A stretch of 20,886 nucleotides of DNA from Gnomoniopsis sp. IMI 355080 (GCA_027946555.1 JAPEVC010000376.1:1-20886); one strand, 5' to 3'; positions 1 to 9,163 are shown, numbered from the stretch's first letter. The notes: generated by a model from the letters alone, not told the origin. Numbers and translations: made by a program.

Positions 1-175
1 GGATGTTGGGGTTGATTTTGGGGGCGTATTCGGTTGTTACTATGTGGCGGCGGGCAGTTTGGTGAAATTGTCGTGAAGGGCCGTGGTGGCTGCTTATGGT
101 GGTGAGGTTAAAGAGGAGGTTTAATCTCCATGTATTGCTGTTATGTAGGGCTGGTCTGAGTATTGAGGGCGGCAT
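1..175 (-). CDS. Partial CDS: N-terminus of a probable mitochondrially imported protein (runs off left edge)
   Basis: An open frame starts at an ATG at 175-173 and reads 58 codons without a stop to the window edge, so only the N-terminus is present. It begins MPPSILRPALH and is rich in Arg, Ser, His and hydroxylated residues. There is no acidic residue until Glu49, as expected for a mitochondrial presequence. Residues 35-43 (RQFHQTARR) match the style of fungal matrix-targeting and cleavage regions. The following residues (HIVTTEYAPKINPNI) would begin the mature protein. I do not recognise the family. It lies on the same strand as the AA9 gene, whose stop codon is about 600 bases upstream of this start. 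The frame is short and coding by chance cannot be excluded. Confidence 0.6.
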   Translation of the reverse strand, partial: MPPSILRPALHNSNTWRLNLLFNLTTISSHHGPSRQFHQTARRHIVTTEYAPKINPNI

Positions 176-779
176 CGTGAGTGAAGCTGGAGTTCTCTTG
201 AAGAATTCTCCCGACAAAGAAAAGAAATGAGGCGTGCAGATGAATTGAGTTAGAGCCTCATTTCTGAAGGGGTAAAAGTGAGTGCTTAGGAAAGACAGGA
301 AAATGTGCACGAATTACAATTGCACCAAAATCTCATGAGGCTTGATGATGAAAAGAAGTTGAACATGAGAGTTTATGTTGATATCGCTGAATCAGCTATA
401 TCGGAAAACATGCAATACATGTCTCCGCTTGCAGGGTTCATTATGTAGTAAACGGATAGTTCCCAATCCCTGTTGTGGACGACACACAGGCAGGAGACAA
501 TTGCGGGGGACGAACATCGCCGCCGTCAGGCTGAGCCGAACGATCAATGCAGTAGAATTACTGTAGGTGAGAACATTAAATGTTTTAGGTAGGCACGTCT
601 GGTTTGTTGGTACATCTCCAAACTCCCAATATCGTACAACAACTTTACACCAAGAAAGATAACAGAAATAGTTTTACATGAGACACCTGGACCCTGATCA
701 TGAGAATGAGGCTTCATTAGCGAGGTCACAGACCTTGCTTACCGTCAACAAGCGTCAACGTCGTCAATGTTCACCAAAT
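176..779. other. Intergenic, between the partial mitochondrial-type gene and the AA9 gene
   Basis: It should hold the promoter and 5'UTR of the minus-strand gene at 1-175 and the 3'UTR of the minus-strand AA9 gene ending at 780. Short open frames at 375-566 (plus) and 544-729 (minus) show no domain or splice context and look like chance. A TAGGTAGGCA element near 585 resembles the palindrome family found elsewhere in the window. Nothing else is recognised. Confidence 0.6.
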
Positions 780-1623
780 TCACCCAGTAAATACAGCCGG
801 CCCAGGCATCTGGTAATCAGTCAATGTCGTGTATATGTTGATCTTCACGCCCGGATCCGTCGGCGTGTACAGTTGCGTACCCAAGACACCCTCAGGCTGC
901 GCGGTCCCGGAGCCCTGGACATCCAGATTCATACAAAACGGATAATTCTGCGCGCCATTCTCCGACTGCGCCTGGTGCAGCGAGATGATCTCGTGCCGCA
1001 GCACATACTGGCCCGGCATGATGCTCTGGGGCACCTGCACCGTCCAGCTCAAGTTGCTGGCAAACATCTGGTCGCTGCCCCACGTGGTGGGCTGCTTGGA
1101 CCCGTCCAGCAAGCCGACGGCGTCAATCTTGAAGAACTTGAGCTGTGTCTTGTCCACTTGGGCGCAGTTGTTGCCCGGGCAGGCGGCGAGGTAGTCCAGC
1201 ATGGGACCCTTGTGGGATTGCGGCCAGTCTTTGGTCCAGAAGACGGTGACGTTGGTGCCGGCGGTGACTTTGGCGGCGATGGGGGCTGGGGTGGCGTTGA
1301 CGTGGCAGATGATGTCTGGGTTGGTGTAGCTCTCTGGCATCACGGGTCCGTTGCTGAGGTCTTGGGGTATGGACCATCCTACAACCTGTGGGGCGTTTTG
1401 TTGGTATTGCATCTGTGGACTGTAGCCTTGGTAACTGTAGGATATCCCATTAGACGGTGTTCGGGCATGAGGCAGGTTTTTGATGAGAGTCCGAAGAGGG
1501 GGGAGGCTGCTCGGTGGTTTCTTACAAGACGCCATCTGCCATGAGGCCTGCAATTTGGCCGTGGGCTGATGCGTACTTTGCCAGAACGGCGAATCCGAAG
1601 GGTAGGTGGTTAAGCGAGCGCAT
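780..1623 (-). CDS. AA9 (former GH61) lytic polysaccharide monooxygenase, secreted, no CBM
   Basis: Exons are 1623-1526 and 1434-780, giving 250 aa. The 91-nt intron (donor GTAAGA, acceptor CTACAG) joins ...DGV to FYQGYSP, restoring the family's usual N-terminus. AA9 enzymes use a mononuclear copper to cleave cellulose or related glucans oxidatively outside the cell. Residues 1-20 are a signal peptide, so His21 becomes mature His1 of the copper brace. His107 (in SHKGP) is the second brace ligand and Tyr197 (in QNYPFC) the axial residue, with Gln195 and His186 as second-shell residues. Cys76/200 and Cys118/123 are the expected disulfide pairs. The domain ends in the typical PGPAVF, with no linker or CBM1. 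All key residues are present, so it should be active. Regioselectivity and exact substrate cannot be read from the sequence. Confidence 0.95.
1435..1525 (-). other. Intron of the AA9 gene
   Basis: This 91-nt intron interrupts codon 33 in phase 2, 12 residues after the mature His1. Reading through it gives a stop directly after the signal-peptide exon, while reading the downstream frame upstream loses the signal peptide and copper histidine. The branch site is probably the TCTAAT stretch about 15 nt before the acceptor. Confidence 0.9.
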
Positions 1624-3149
1624 GTTGTACAGGTCTGTTTATATGGCAAGATACAGGTCTTTGTTGTTGTATTTTTCAGGTGAGTGAGTGTGACAGGGCC
1701 ACCCACAAAGCGAAGGGAAGGGTGCGTTAGTCTTGAGAAAAAGAATGGAAATTCCACCGTGTACGGTTGAACAGTTTACCATGGCCAGCTTATCCTCACC
1801 CGGGACCCAACTGCTGCTTTATGTACCAACCCAGCCTCAATACAAGTTCAGACAATGTGCATTGTGCACATGTTCTTCCGTCATTCATAGGTTCGGCTGT
1901 AAGCTATGCCGTAGCCAATACTAATGATGAGTTCGGGGGAAAGATGGGGGGTGTGTTTCGTCCCATCATCAGGTATGCAGCCTCTTCTGCGTTTCAACGA
2001 CATGTGTTTGGTAATCCGGGCTCACTCCTCAAAACGGTGCCACTATGTAATTTCTTCTTTTTTTTTTATATATATATGCCGATGTATTTTAGCATTCAAG
2101 GGGAAGTTTTGGAATTTTCGGGTGGCAGCCTTTTTGCTGACCTATCGTAACAAACGATCGATTATAACCTTATGTTCGCCTGAACGCACGACGAGGAAGA
2201 GGTTAAGCATAACGGCCAAGAGTTTGGACGCAACCCCTGGGAGGATAGTGATATATGGGACGGTCACATCTTTTTCCTTTTACCAAACATCCGACGCGAA
2301 CGCATATAGAGTTGGTTGCACATTAGTTTATCGTCCCTTCAAGAATTCAGTGGGGAGCTGACATCCCAAGACCTGATACAGGAACCGCAGCTTAATTCGC
2401 GATTCCAAAACTAGTAGTTTCATGCAGGCCTCGGTACAAATCGAAAGGTATCGGGGTTGATTGAAAGAGGAGGAGGGTGGGGCAAGCGCTTCGAGTTGCG
2501 TTCTTTTTTTCTTCTGGTCTTTGGGAAAATGTTTCGCACATTTGTGAGGTCTTGCAGGTGTGTTACTCAATCTGGACATCATGTTAAAGAAGATCTGCTC
2601 AATCCTGGTGGTGATCCCTCATTGAAACATCCCGGTTTCTAGGCGATCTCCCGCTAAATTGAAGAGCCCCGGAATCTGGTAACGTTACTGAAGGCAAGTT
2701 TTGAAGTACGTGCAGGCTGTTTTAGACTCTGACATCGCTGAATGTAGAAGTAGTAGCGACCACATGTTCAGAGATCGGCTTTTCCGGTGTCACTGTGTGT
2801 TCGAGTGCGTTGGCGGAGTGGGTTCTGGATTGGGACATAGATTTAGGTCTCGCATTTGTCATAAACAAGCATGTTGTAGGTAGATGCACCGTCCTCTGAG
2901 GTCCATTCTTCTCAGTCTTCCCTATTCCTGTCATGTTCCCACGTTCGGTTGATGACCCTTGAATGTTTCAATGCGAGTTCTTGCCCTGTACCCTTCTCTT
3001 AACTGCCCTGAATATGATGATTGGGATATTGACATCCAATATAGCTGTGGACCTTTCTGAGGGCCTCAACAGCTCGTGAATAACTTCAGCCTGGGCTCCA
3101 ATGTTTTCAACTCGTATCAATTGCTCGCGTAGCTATGACTGTTGGACCG
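1624..3149. other. Intergenic, 1.5 kb: promoter side of the AA9 gene and 3' side of the small membrane-protein gene
   Basis: I find no supportable gene on either strand. Open frames at 1767-2150, 1924-2361, 2328-2582, 2701-2883 and 2722-2934 have no domain character and no splice signals linking them. The region holds a T10 run followed by alternating TA at 2058-2077. It should contain the AA9 regulatory region, but I could not pick out convincing cellulase-regulator sites. Confidence 0.6.
2058..2077 (+). repeat. T10 tract followed by (TA) dinucleotide run
   Basis: Ten T are followed by an alternating AT stretch ending before GCCGATG. This is a simple-sequence tract in non-coding DNA, lying about 430-450 bases upstream of the AA9 start on the opposite strand. 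Homopolymers of this kind are often nucleosome-poor promoter elements in fungi, but no function can be read here. Confidence 0.8.
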
Positions 3150-3659
3150 TCAAGCTTCGTATGCAGGAGGTGGTATCGACGTTGGTATTGGCATCTCTTC
3201 GGATGTTCGCGGGTGTGCACCTTGCTCCATCTTAGCGCGACTTAGACTACCTCCTGGCAGAGGCCATAACGCAGATTCCCCAGGTTGAGCATGGAACGAC
3301 TCCGCGTCCGCTACCTGGCCGGTGATACTGGCCTCCTCCAACCCACTACCACCCGGGAGGCGAGAGTAACGCTCGGCGCGCCGACGGCGAGAGATTCCAC
3401 AAATTTTCGGCGCGGAGAAAATCCACACGAGCCATACGATGGACCAGGCGATGGGCCAGAGAAGAATGTGTGAGACATAGACAATGGGGTAAAAGAGCCG
3501 GAGAGTGGCATCTTGTTCGGAAAATTCAAGACACCGTTGGATTGCCTCGGGGCGACCAGGTCGATCGTTGGCCACTTCACTGAAGTGATATGTGAATGTG
3601 ACCACGAGGCCGAGGAAGTAAATGACTAATAAAAGAATGAGTATGGAAATTGAATCCAT
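3150..3659 (-). CDS. Small two-helix membrane protein with C-terminal PPAY motif, unknown function
   Basis: A single open frame encodes 169 aa. Residues 5-22 (ILILLLVIYFLGLVV region) form a strong hydrophobic helix and residues 56-82 a second, Trp-rich one. RRRR at 91-94 follows directly, which by the positive-inside rule places the C-terminal tail (about 83-169) in the cytosol and suggests a hairpin topology. The tail is polar, Gly/Pro/Ser-rich and probably disordered, and ends IPPPAYEA. PPAY (164-167) fits the PY motif bound by WW domains of Nedd4/Rsp5 ubiquitin ligases and of some arrestin adaptors. The topology and ligase link are inferences. I recognise no family. No intron is needed. 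The ATG at 3659 is the first in frame and leads straight into the first helix. Confidence 0.65.
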   Translation of the reverse strand: MDSISILILLLVIYFLGLVVTFTYHFSEVANDRPGRPEAIQRCLEFSEQDATLRLFYPIVYVSHILLWPIAWSIVWLVWIFSAPKICGISRRRRAERYSRLPGGSGLEEASITGQVADAESFHAQPGESALWPLPGGSLSRAKMEQGAHPRTSEEMPIPTSIPPPAYEA

Positions 3660-4243
3660 GCCGTACTGTGACTCTTCTATTAACTCTGATCCGATCTGAA
3701 GCCGTCTTTAGGATATATCTTCGAAGAATAGTACAGTGGTCGTCTGCTTGGACTCTGATGTAATTCGAAGAATTTCAAGGAAGAATTGGTGAAGTTTGAT
3801 GCACCAAAATCGTTCTTAGTACACACGATACAGGCGGAGCCTGGGACTTATCTATGCGTGTGCGCGGAAGGATTCATGGTCCACAGTAAGCAAAAATCCC
3901 TCCGCTCGCGCAGCCGCCTCAGCCGCAGCCATTGTGGGTATAATAGTGCTCCAACGGATTGTCAGCAATACTATGTATAGATTTATATATAAAGAGTCAT
4001 GTTTCAGATAGTTGTTCTGGTGACCAACCGCACATAGGATGATTATAGGAACATGTGAATTCTCATATTGGGAAGCAAAACTCCGCATTTTTGGCTACAT
4101 AAGTGATAATCGAGAATTCTAGGTAAGTTTCTAAGCCAAGCTAAAGCTGTCGAAATTTCACAAAGTCTTGGCCTTGGTAAACTCTCTTCCTGGTATCGGT
4201 GACCATCTCTCCGTCAACGAAAGATGAACTCCCCACTATCATT
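3660..4243. other. Intergenic: promoter side of the membrane-protein gene, 3' side of the dioxygenase gene
   Basis: No gene is supported. Frames at 3786-3980 (plus) and 3852-4088 (minus) are short and lack recognisable features. An AT-rich stretch around 3980-4000 (ATTTATATATAAAG) is within plausible distance for promoter or polyadenylation function, but nothing settles which. Confidence 0.55.
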
Positions 4244-5393
4244 TCATGCTTTAATTCCCTCTACCATCCCACCCAGAAGCATAGTCTTCGGGACAGTTGT
4301 TTTCTGCTCCTCGTGCGTGGCCGCAAACACGTCATACTTCTCGTCATGCCACTGGCCCGCCGTAACCCAGCGCCCTTCGCTGTCCTTGACCAACGCGTCC
4401 ACTTCAGGCCGCAGGAAGTAAGCGAACGAATACCGTTCCTTGGTCGGGTCGAAAGGGACCACCTGGTGGATACACGAGTACAGTTTATGGCCCGACGCAA
4501 AACGCAGCGAGTCGCCCACGTTGATGATGGCGTGGCCCGGGCGTGGCTCGACAAATTCGAACGCGGCGTCAGGCTTGTTGGGCGGCTGGAGCTGGAGGCC
4601 CCATTCCTCGCTGAACAAGAGCGTGAGGGAGCCGATGTCTGTGTGCTGCTGGTGTCCGCAGGCTTTCTGCGAGGTCTCGTCGGCCGGGATGTAGCGGAAC
4701 ATGGCCAACGTGCTGTTGGTCTCGTGCCAGTTCCGGTGGTACGCCTCGAAGCGGTTCTTCCCAGTGAGACCCAAGGCGTTGGACAAGCAGGATAGCATCG
4801 TCATAGTGATGATGTTGCCTCCCGCGGAGAAATCCCTCATGGTCTTGATATCATCATCGTTGTTGATGACATTGGGGATATTCAACTTCCCAGATGTCGA
4901 GGAGAGCTCAGAAAGAGATACCTTATCCGTTGTGTTAGTGCTTGGACTTTGGGGAGGACCAGAGAACATTGCCAGCGGGAGTTAATGTACCTTGAGGCAT
5001 TCATATCCATCTCTGCTATCATCAAGAAGTCCAGCGTGCAAACCGATCGGTTCGTATCTTTGTTACATTCGTCAGAACCATCATTTGTATAACTTGGAAG
5101 GTAACCTACCCATGTTTCTGCTCAGGCAAACCGATCTCGTTCTTCTCCTCGAACGAGGAATGAAAGTATCGGCGCATCATTCCGAGCAGTCTCTGCTGAT
5201 CGTCAATGGTGCGACGACCATCGATCCCCTGGAGATCTAGATAGAAGAAGCCTGCGACTTGACAGGTATGTAGGAGCTTTTGCACTTCATCCGTATCGTT
5301 GGCAAGAAGCCTTCCAAAGTCTATGGTCTCAAGATGAGCCACCGGGACATTCTTGCCCTGATATTGAATAGTTTTGAAAGTAGTCCCAGACAT
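4244..5393 (-). CDS. Fe(II)/2-oxoglutarate-dependent dioxygenase, isopenicillin-N-synthase-like
   Basis: Exons are 5393-5110, 5057-4991 and 4921-4244, giving 342 aa. The two introns (52 and 69 nt) have donors GTAGGT and GTACAT, and the second has a perfect CACTAAC branch site. The N-terminal DIOX_N-type region (about 15-115) includes TCQVAGFFYLDL and YEPIGLHAG. The jelly-roll core carries the iron triad His210-x-Asp212 and His269, plus Arg280-x-Ser282 (RYS), which binds the 2-oxoglutarate carboxylate. Such enzymes hydroxylate, desaturate or cyclise small molecules in the cytosol, and the substrate cannot be told from sequence. True isopenicillin N synthase lacks 2-oxoglutarate, so that name should not be transferred. 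A divergent MFS transporter starts 1.48 kb away, hinting at a shared small-molecule role. Confidence 0.9.
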
Positions 5394-6559
5394 GATTATG
5401 TGCTGAAATACAGTGAGGTGGTAGTGGTTGAGTGAAGTGATCTAGAAGCTGTTCAATTGGAGATATGAAAGTGGTTGCTGATTTAAAAGATTCACGGACG
5501 AAGACGAATCTTTCTAAGTATTTATAGTCAACCACTTTGGCCCGTCGTGACTCCTGACTTGACCTGCTGGTCTCCAGGGCTCTCAAATCACCACATTTGG
5601 AATCATGACGTCTTGTAGTACAGTTCCAAGCCCTCCTCATCTCACTTTACCACGATCTTTGGCTAAGAATCGTCATAAGGCGGTGTCAGATAAATACGAA
5701 TGGAGCATAGCCGACTCCCCTCGCCGAGGACTATTTCGTCAACTTTGCGCCTCGGTCATTCCGATGTACGCAGGATCCGGCTGATTGACCAGGCAGTTGA
5801 GCTCGCAATTGAGGCTGTCTAATTTTTCGGTGTCAGAAATATGAAAGCCAAGTATCCATTGCGTAGTAGAGCTGACAAGGCATAGATGGCATCACGGGCA
5901 CGATTACGGAGTCATTGTATCACCATCCTGCGCGCTGCCTTCTGTTCCCGTAGACGTACATGGCTCTCTAATACTCCGTCGTCATGTCGGCCCGATGATT
6001 CCTGGCCATGCTACTGCGGCATGGATTTTGCCGAAGTTCCCTTCAGGTGTACTACTTACTCCCAGCATATTCACGTTTACATAATGAATATGACTGCAGA
6101 CCGCTACCTTGCACGAGGCTGGAATTTGCTCCACATATGATTTTGCCGCACGCAAGTCAACTGACTATGTATCTACCTAGGCAGAATGCGTTACGATCTC
6201 TATCAGGATTAGCAGCCATAGGAATGAAACTTGCTGGAAGTAAAGTGAAATTGAGATAATTACCCAAATATCTGGTTACGCACAAATCCGGGCCAGATTA
6301 CAATCAAATCGTTCAAGAGCAAGCCCAGCGTAGATATGAGAATCTATACCTAACTAGGTAGGTAGGTAATGGGCTGTACTTCTGTTATTAAATGAATTTG
6401 AACCTACTTCCTGTGACTTTATTTCCAGGTCTTACCCGCTACCTCAAGAGCATTCCCTAACACATTTTTCGTAGACCGCAGGACCGACCATGAGTAATCA
6501 AAGCTTACTCTTTGACATCATGATTTATTGTAGCCTTGGAAAATATCGCGACAAGACGG

Positions 6560-6565
6560 CACGTG
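6560..6565. promoter_or_regulatory. CACGTG box upstream of the MFS gene (distal)
   Basis: This perfect six-base E-box palindrome lies 308 bases before the transporter ATG. CACGTG is the core bound by fungal bHLH factors of the Pho4/Cbf1/SREBP type. One six-mer is weak evidence alone; a second copy lies 181 bases downstream. Confidence 0.25.
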
Positions 6566-6740
6566 TCTAAGTCTGTAAGATTGTTTTTGGCAAGTGTTCC
6601 CAAAGGGAACGAGAAGGCGAAGATCTGTTGATCCCTTCCCAGACCAGCCAGCTCGGTCAATTTGTGTACACTCGCCGCTGACTGCACGCGCACGGCACAA
6701 CGTTAGTAAGATGGGACCGTCTGGACCTTCTGTTCTTAGC

Positions 6741-6746
6741 CACGTG
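6741..6746. promoter_or_regulatory. CACGTG box upstream of the MFS gene (proximal)
   Basis: This second CACGTG palindrome (context GCCACGTGCG) lies 127 bases before the transporter ATG, a usual distance for a promoter element. Its pairing with the copy at 6560 makes a bHLH input on this promoter plausible but unproven. Confidence 0.3.
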
Positions 6747-6872
6747 CGTCATCTCTTAGGCACCTAGGTAGGTATGGAACGAGGCTCAACGTTGAAGCCA
6801 AAACTACTTCTGTTTATTGAATCCGGGGTCGGTCGCAAAACATCATAGCTCAACCTACATTTTGAGCCTCAA

Positions 6873-8776
6873 ATGGCCGACGCTGCAAATGAGAATGCAC
6901 AATACGTGGAGGCAGAAAGCTCAAAAACGACAATAGAGTCCACACATCAACATAGTACTATTGTCGACTTCGATCATGAGCAGGACGACTACAATCCCAT
7001 TAATTGGTCTCTGCGGAAGAAAGTCTACAACAGTCTTCTCTACAGCCTGACAAGCCTCGGCTCGGTCTGGGCAAGCACAGCGTACGTCTGAAATTCTCGA
7101 TGATCATACTAATCCACACGAGATGAGCTGATTTCTTTACATTTGAACCAGTTATGCACCTGCAAACCAGAGTATCGCAGATGAATTCGACAAGTCAACA
7201 ACTGTCGCTCTTCTTGGGACCTGCCTACTGTTGCTAGGGCGAGTACTCCATTCTGTATGCCACAGGGTTGGACCACAAACTGACGTATTCTGTCCAGATG
7301 GGCTTTTGGTCCTCTGATATGGGCACCCCTTTCGGAAGTCTATGGAAGGAAATGGCCTGTGCTGGTACCATTCTTCATAGCCGCCATATTTTCCTTCGGC
7401 ACTGCGGCAGCCAAGGACATACAGACCGTCTTAATCACTCGATTTTTCAATGGCTTCTTTGGATCGGCTCCAATCATGTCCACAGGCGCCGTATTTGTCG
7501 ACCTGTGGAAACCACACCAGCGAGGAATTGCCATCGTCGGCTATACATTCTGCGTTTGTGGTGGCCCCGTAAGGGCCCCTAATCCCGTCGCCTAGCTGTC
7601 TACTTGGACTGGGAATTTCGCTGACAGTCATTCAGGCTCTGGGCCCGGTAGTAGGCGGTGCGATCATCTACTCAGGTGCCTCTTGGCGATGGACTGAATA
7701 TGTAAGTTGAGATTATACCGTCTCCAGGTTGACTTATTACTTTTTGGCCCAGAACTATGGCTGATTGAGGTCCAGATTACCGGGATTCTACAAATTACTC
7801 TTCTGCTCCTCGATATCATCTTTATCAAGGAGAGCTATGCTCCTGTACTCCTCACCCGCAAAGCCAGAGGGTTGCGTAAGTCTACAGGCAACTGGGCACT
7901 GCATGCTGAATGGGAAGAGAAAGAAGTTCTGGTCCAAGACCTCGCCGTCAAATATGGTCTCCGTCCACTACAGATGCTAGCTACACCAATCTGCTTGTGT
8001 GTAACTATATATACAGCGTTCATCTACGCTGTCTACTACGCCAGCCTGGCTGCCTTTCCGATTATATTCCAGCATACACGGGGATGGAACGAACTCTCCG
8101 GCTCACTGCCCTATCTTGCTCTCTTGCTTGGAGTCATACTTGGGGTTGTCCTGAATTTCCTGAGTCAGAAATATTACAACCATGCGTACGAGGTAATACT
8201 TTCACAGCCCTTCATTGCCCCATTCGTGGCTTTCAGACCTTCTGTGCTAGATCCACTTTCCCATTCTAGACTTTTACCTACAAGAGTCACAGCTTGGAAT
8301 TTCCCTCAACAGTTGAAACAAGACCATCCCATTGACAGATAATGCAGAAGAATGACTTTAGAGCCGTGCCTGAAGCTCGTCTGCCGCAGATGATGATCGG
8401 TTCCGTTCCCCTGGCAGCAGGCCTTTTCGTAATCGGGTGGACATCATCACCGTCCATTCATTGGATCGTTCCAGTTATAGGTATCGTCTTGATGGGCTTC
8501 GGCTACTACGCCGTTTTCACCAGTGCCATCAACTATCTAGTGGATACCTTTCCTAGATGGGGAGCCAGTGCACTGGCCGCAAACACTTTTGCTCGCAGTC
8601 TGTTAGCTGCTATACTACCGGTTCTGATACCGCCAATGTTCGCGGCGTTGGGAAATGGTTGGGCGTATAGTGTCCTTGGGTTTTTTGCGGTTCTCAATAT
8701 ACCGATACCGTTTGTGTTTTATCTCTTTGGGGCAAAGATTAGAACGGGAGGCAAGTACAGTTCGAATGTAGGATAA
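6873..8776 (+). CDS. MFS transporter, DHA1 drug/polyamine:H+ antiporter type
   Basis: Exons are 6873-7081, 7152-7238, 7298-7568, 7636-7701, 7776-8192 and 8348-8776, giving 492 aa. The introns are 70, 59, 67, 74 and 155 nt. The product matches the fungal 12-helix DHA1 pattern. A polar N-tail leads to YNPINWSLRKK (40-50), the usual run-in to helix 1. PLSEVYGRKWP (109-119) is motif A, and GGPALGPVVGG (187-197) is antiporter motif C. A central cytosolic loop (about 235-275) includes TGNWALHA, and VPEARLPQMMIG (357-368) precedes helix 9. It probably exports a drug or metabolite across the plasma membrane; the substrate is unknown. Intron 2 has a GC donor, and intron 5 has two in-frame acceptors (8338 and 8347). 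I chose 8347 because the spacing fits relatives. With these introns the frame is intact, so I do not call it a pseudogene. Confidence 0.88.
7239..7297 (+). other. Apparent GC-AG intron in the MFS gene
   Basis: The reading frame demands that codon 99 be split as GG|A, which puts the donor at GCGAGT (7239) and the acceptor at GTCCAG (7297). No GT donor nearby gives the right phase: GTACTC at 7243 and GTATGC at 7255 both break the frame. An ideal CTGAC branch site sits 13 nt before the acceptor, and 59 nt is a normal size. GC-AG introns are a minor but genuine class. A base error at 7240 is the alternative. Confidence 0.75.
8193..8347 (+). other. Intron 5 of the MFS gene with tandem in-frame acceptors
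   Basis: The donor is GTAATA after NHAYE. Acceptors at 8338 (ATTGACAG) and 8347 (ATGCAG) are 9 nt apart and in the same frame, so use of the first would add three residues (Ile-Met-Gln). The second gives 17 residues between KYY and the end of VPEARL, matching my memory of relatives. The intron is about twice as long as the others in the gene. Confidence 0.65.
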
Positions 8777-9152
8777 AGTCTAGACTTCCGTGCAAGCTCT
8801 GCTGGTTGGAATTTGAGTATTTGAATACCTACCCGTATGCACTGGCTTCCAGTTTGTTATATAAATGTGACCGAAGTGCTGGGTCATGCATGCCCTTTGC
8901 ATTCCTCACCTTGTATGTATTTTTTTATTTTTTTATCCCCTGGACCTCATAATCGTCAACACCTCAGAAGCTTGGCCTTGAATAGTCATGCTCACTCCTT
9001 GATCTCTCACGCTGTCGTTTGAGTTGTTGATGACCAGGAGTTTCAGGCGGTTTAGCGAACGGCAATCAATATTAGCGTCCACGTCCTTCATCTATGGATC
9101 ATTGTTCTAGTCCATCATGATGATCATAGGGTCCATGACCACTGAATTCCCT

Positions 9153-9163
9153 GCACATGAAGG
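9153..9163 (-). promoter_or_regulatory. Possible inositol-responsive (UASINO-like) element upstream of INO1
   Basis: Read on the minus strand the site is CCTTCATGTGC. It matches the yeast inositol/choline response consensus WYTTCAYRTGS at 10 of 11 positions, failing only the first base. It contains the CATGTG core bound by bHLH Ino2/Ino4 in yeast. It lies about 780 bases before the ATG, which is distant, and whether filamentous fungi regulate INO1 this way is uncertain. Confidence 0.25.

Larger units (their letters stand above)
5394..6872. other. Divergent intergenic region between the dioxygenase and the MFS transporter
   Basis: This 1.48-kb stretch lies between two gene starts and must hold both promoters. 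No coding frame in it is convincing. Frames at 5886-6140 and 6008-6259 (plus) and 6505-6693 (minus) lack domain features and splice links. It contains two CACGTG boxes on the transporter side and three copies of the TACCTAGG-type palindrome near 6174, 6347 and 6762. No recognisable zinc-cluster regulator gene lies here. Confidence 0.6.

Noticed and set aside
678..1544. 288-codon plus-strand open frame
   Set aside because: It is antisense to the AA9 gene, has low-complexity Arg/Gly/Val-rich composition and no family features. The opposite strand carries a complete enzyme with catalytic residues.
1767..2361. Two overlapping plus-strand frames upstream of the AA9 gene
   Set aside because: They run through a T10/TA simple repeat, have no domain character and no linking splice signals.
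4199..4795. 198-codon plus-strand open frame
   Set aside because: It mirrors the third exon of the dioxygenase, which has the iron triad and RxS motif; the plus frame has no recognisable features.
4244..5393. Naming the dioxygenase as isopenicillin N synthase and inferring a beta-lactam cluster
   Set aside because: The fold class is shared by many oxygenases, an RxS 2-oxoglutarate motif is present, and no ACV synthetase is nearby.
7359..7595. Stop codon in the transporter frame suggesting a pseudogene
   Set aside because: The stop falls inside a normal 67-nt intron (GTAAGG at 7569 to TTCAG at 7635), and splicing restores GGPALGPVVGG, the antiporter motif.
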